Source of the DNA: Microvirga sp052114605
GTDB lineage: Bacteria; Pseudomonadota; Alphaproteobacteria; Rhizobiales; Beijerinckiaceae
Reading direction: 5' to 3'
Length of the DNA: 64,000 nucleotides
Assembly: GCF_052114605.1 (NCBI RefSeq)
Contig: NZ_JBFRFB010000013.1
Coordinates: 32,392 to 96,391, forward strand
Made by a program: the position numbers and the translations under genes. Shown piece by piece: positions 62,538 to 64,000 of the stretch (the stretch's first letter is position 1; each line of letters starts with the position of its first letter). The notes beneath the pieces are model-generated. The model did not search any database. It saw only the letters and a list, made by a program, of their open reading frames with translations, and was not told the DNA's origin.

Positions 62538-63296
62538 TCACCCGCGTCCCACAAAAGGCATTTTGGTGGCCATAACCGTCATGGTCAGCACATTCGCGCT
62601 CAACGGCAGGCCTGCCATATAGACGACAGCCTCGGCCACATGGACGGGATCGATCGTCGGCTCGTCAGTGATCGTGCCGTTCGGCTGAAGAACGCCCGTC
62701 GCCATTCTCGCCGTCATGTCGGTGGCCGCATTCCCGATATCGATCTGGCCGCATGCGATGTCGTAGGCACGCCCGTCAAGCGACGTGGATTTCGTCAGCC
62801 CCAGGATGGCATGTTTCGTTGCGGTGTAGGGCGACGAGAACGGGCGCGGCGCATAGGCGGAAATCGAGCCGTTATTGATGATACGCCCGCCGCGTGGATC
62901 CTGTGCCTTCATGATCCTGAACGCCTCCTGCGTGCAGAGGAACGCTCCGGTGAGGTTCGTATCGACGACGCTGCGCCACTGTTCAAGTGAAATATCCTCC
63001 AATGGAACCGCAGGAGCGCCAATGCCGGCATTGTTCACGAGAAGGTCGAGCCTGCCGTAAGCTTTCCTGGTTTTGGCGAAAAGCGCCGCAACCGATTCCG
63101 GATCGGTGACGTCGGTCGGAATGGTCAGCGGGATGCGGCCATTCGCATCCATCTCGGCAGCAGCCTCTTCCAAGGCCTTCTTGCGCCGCCCCGCCATGAC
63201 AACATTGTAACCTGCCTCTGCAAGCCCGGCGGCGATCGCCTTTCCGACACCACTGCCCGCACCTGTGACGATGGCAACTTTGGAACTTCCTGACAT
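62538..63296 (-). CDS. SDR-family oxidoreductase
   Basis: 252 residues from the ATG at 63296. VAIVTGAGSGVGKAIAAGLA is the cofactor loop, LLVNNAGIGAPAV the NNAG motif, NNGSISAYAPRPFSSPYTAT supplies the Ser and Tyr, and KHAIL the Lys of the YxxxK site. Classical SDR; substrate unknown. Divergent from the DUF1236 gene. Confidence 0.92.
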   Translation of the reverse strand: MSGSSKVAIVTGAGSGVGKAIAAGLAEAGYNVVMAGRRKKALEEAAAEMDANGRIPLTIPTDVTDPESVAALFAKTRKAYGRLDLLVNNAGIGAPAVPLEDISLEQWRSVVDTNLTGAFLCTQEAFRIMKAQDPRGGRIINNGSISAYAPRPFSSPYTATKHAILGLTKSTSLDGRAYDIACGQIDIGNAATDMTARMATGVLQPNGTITDEPTIDPVHVAEAVVYMAGLPLSANVLTMTVMATKMPFVGRG

Positions 63297-63367
63297 GACG
63301 TCCCTCCTCATGGAACTGGCCAAGCTTTTCTCGCGTTCGCATTCTGCCAATCGGAAAGGAGTCCGTC

Positions 63368-63781
63368 ATGCGCAATCGTGTCCTACGTTCGGCTGCCACG
63401 CTGGCCGTTCTCACCCTCCCTCTCGCTCTCGCCGCCTGTCAGAGCGGAACCACTGCAGGTGCCGCTGGCGGCGCTGTGACCGGCGCCATCGTGGGCGGCC
63501 CCATCGGTGCTGCCGTCGGCGGAGTTGCCGGTGCAGCCGTAGGCACTGTGCTGTCGGCGGATGAATCCACCCGCGTTCGCACCTACACTGTCGCCCAGCG
63601 CCGTCCTTCGATGCGGATGTCGGAAGAGGTCGTCGTCGGCCAGCCTCTTCCCTCGCGTGTACGCCTCTATGACGTGCCCTCGAGCGTCGGCCTCCAGAAC
63701 CCCTACAGCTACACCATCGTGAACGACCAGACGGTTCTCGTCGATCCGCGCACTCGCACGGTCGTGCAGGTCATCGAATAA
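63368..63781 (+). CDS. DUF1236 glycine-zipper lipoprotein
   Basis: 137 residues. The N-terminus LRSAATLAVLTLPLALAAC ends in a lipobox (LAAC), so it is probably lipid-modified. A glycine-zipper stretch (AGAAGGAVTGAIVGGPIGAA) precedes a DUF1236 domain (PLPSRVRLYDVPSSVG, NDQTVLVDPRTRTVVQVIE). Outer or inner membrane lipoprotein, role unknown. Confidence 0.85.
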   Translation: MRNRVLRSAATLAVLTLPLALAACQSGTTAGAAGGAVTGAIVGGPIGAAVGGVAGAAVGTVLSADESTRVRTYTVAQRRPSMRMSEEVVVGQPLPSRVRLYDVPSSVGLQNPYSYTIVNDQTVLVDPRTRTVVQVIE

Positions 63782-63800
63782 TCTCTTGCAGACCTAAAAC

Positions 63801-63831
63801 AAAAAGGCGGCTCCCATGAGCCGCCTTTTTT
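63801..63831 (+). terminator. intrinsic terminator after the DUF1236 gene
   Basis: AAAAAGGCGGCTC, loop CCAT, GAGCCGCC and TTTTTT. The stem is perfect and A/T tracts flank both sides, so it may also terminate transcription from the ftsK gene on the minus strand. Confidence 0.9.
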
Positions 63832-63857
63832 GTTCTCTTTGACACAATGCCGGAGCC

Positions 63858-64000
63858 TCAATCGTCCATCGTCAGATGGTCGATCAGGATTTCGCGTTTA
63901 CCGGCATGGTTTGCGGGCCCGACGATGCCCTCGTTCTCCATCCGCTCCATCAGCGAGGCCGCCCGGTTGTAGCCGATCTGCAGCCGACGCTGGATGTAGC
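63858..64000 (-). CDS. ftsK: FtsK DNA translocase, C-terminal end
   Basis: The gene runs off the right edge. The visible 47 residues (GYIQRRLQIGYNRAASLMER, then EGIVGPANHAGKREILIDH) are the gamma winged-helix of FtsK that reads KOPS sequences and contacts XerD. The stop is TGA (63860-63858). Only the end is visible. Confidence 0.92.
   Translation of the reverse strand, partial: YIQRRLQIGYNRAASLMERMENEGIVGPANHAGKREILIDHLTMDD

Overview
The window looks like a chromosomal segment (or large replicon) of an alphaproteobacterium of the order Hyphomicrobiales, most likely Methylobacteriaceae and perhaps Microvirga. The basis is high GC, the style of the DUF2778, DUF882, DUF1236 and YkuD envelope proteins, an FtsK C-terminus at the right edge, and dispersed GCATCG...CGATGC palindromic repeats. 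This is recognition from memory, not a search. One ambiguous base (n at 37211) and several single-base frameshifts suggest a draft assembly, so some broken genes may be sequencing errors.

Positions 1-36.5 kb are accessory. In order they hold: a KAP-type P-loop NTPase cut by the left edge; a HEAT-repeat protein; a DUF4236/SH3 membrane protein; a chimeric pseudogene joining a DnaQ-like exonuclease start to the 3' part of dnaE2; a Fic AMPylase; a PD-(D/E)XK/DUF4268 protein; an IS481-family element inside a small gene, with a 7-bp target duplication; a frameshifted HEPN-like gene; an HD hydrolase of the MESH1/SpoT type; a small DUF4236-thermonuclease-Excalibur operon; a decayed second Fic copy next to a possible ADP-ribosyltransferase; a five-gene minus-strand operon (19.2-26.6 kb); an orphan MbcA/ParS-type antitoxin; and a Tn7-like transposition module (TnsA, TnsB, TnsC, TniQ) followed by an AT-richer coiled-coil membrane protein.

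The five-gene operon is the strongest candidate for an undescribed system. It encodes a ribbon-helix-helix-like protein, a membrane protein with an HPD-less J-like N-terminus and two periplasmic peptidoglycan-binding domains, a GrpE-like small protein, a long Hsp70 and an AAA+ ATPase. Most of the genes overlap. The set reads as a private chaperone machine tethered to the cell wall.

Positions 36.6-64 kb look like ordinary chromosome. They carry a flavin reductase, transporters, cupins, a MocR regulator, an ICL/PEPM-family enzyme, a diguanylate cyclase, a GST, a hemerythrin-phasin fusion, an M20 amidohydrolase, a MYG1 homologue, many cell-wall enzymes (Tlde1-like, YkuD, DUF882 and a class A PBP), tRNA-Asp(GTC), a degenerate peptide deformylase, a glyoxalase, SDRs, and the FtsK C-terminus at the right edge. 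A tail-anchored protein with a sigma-70 region 1.1-like domain (55.5 kb) stands out. Three copies of a ~115-bp palindromic repeat and a repeat-rich 0.9-kb intergenic stretch with a consensus sigma-70 promoter lie in this half.
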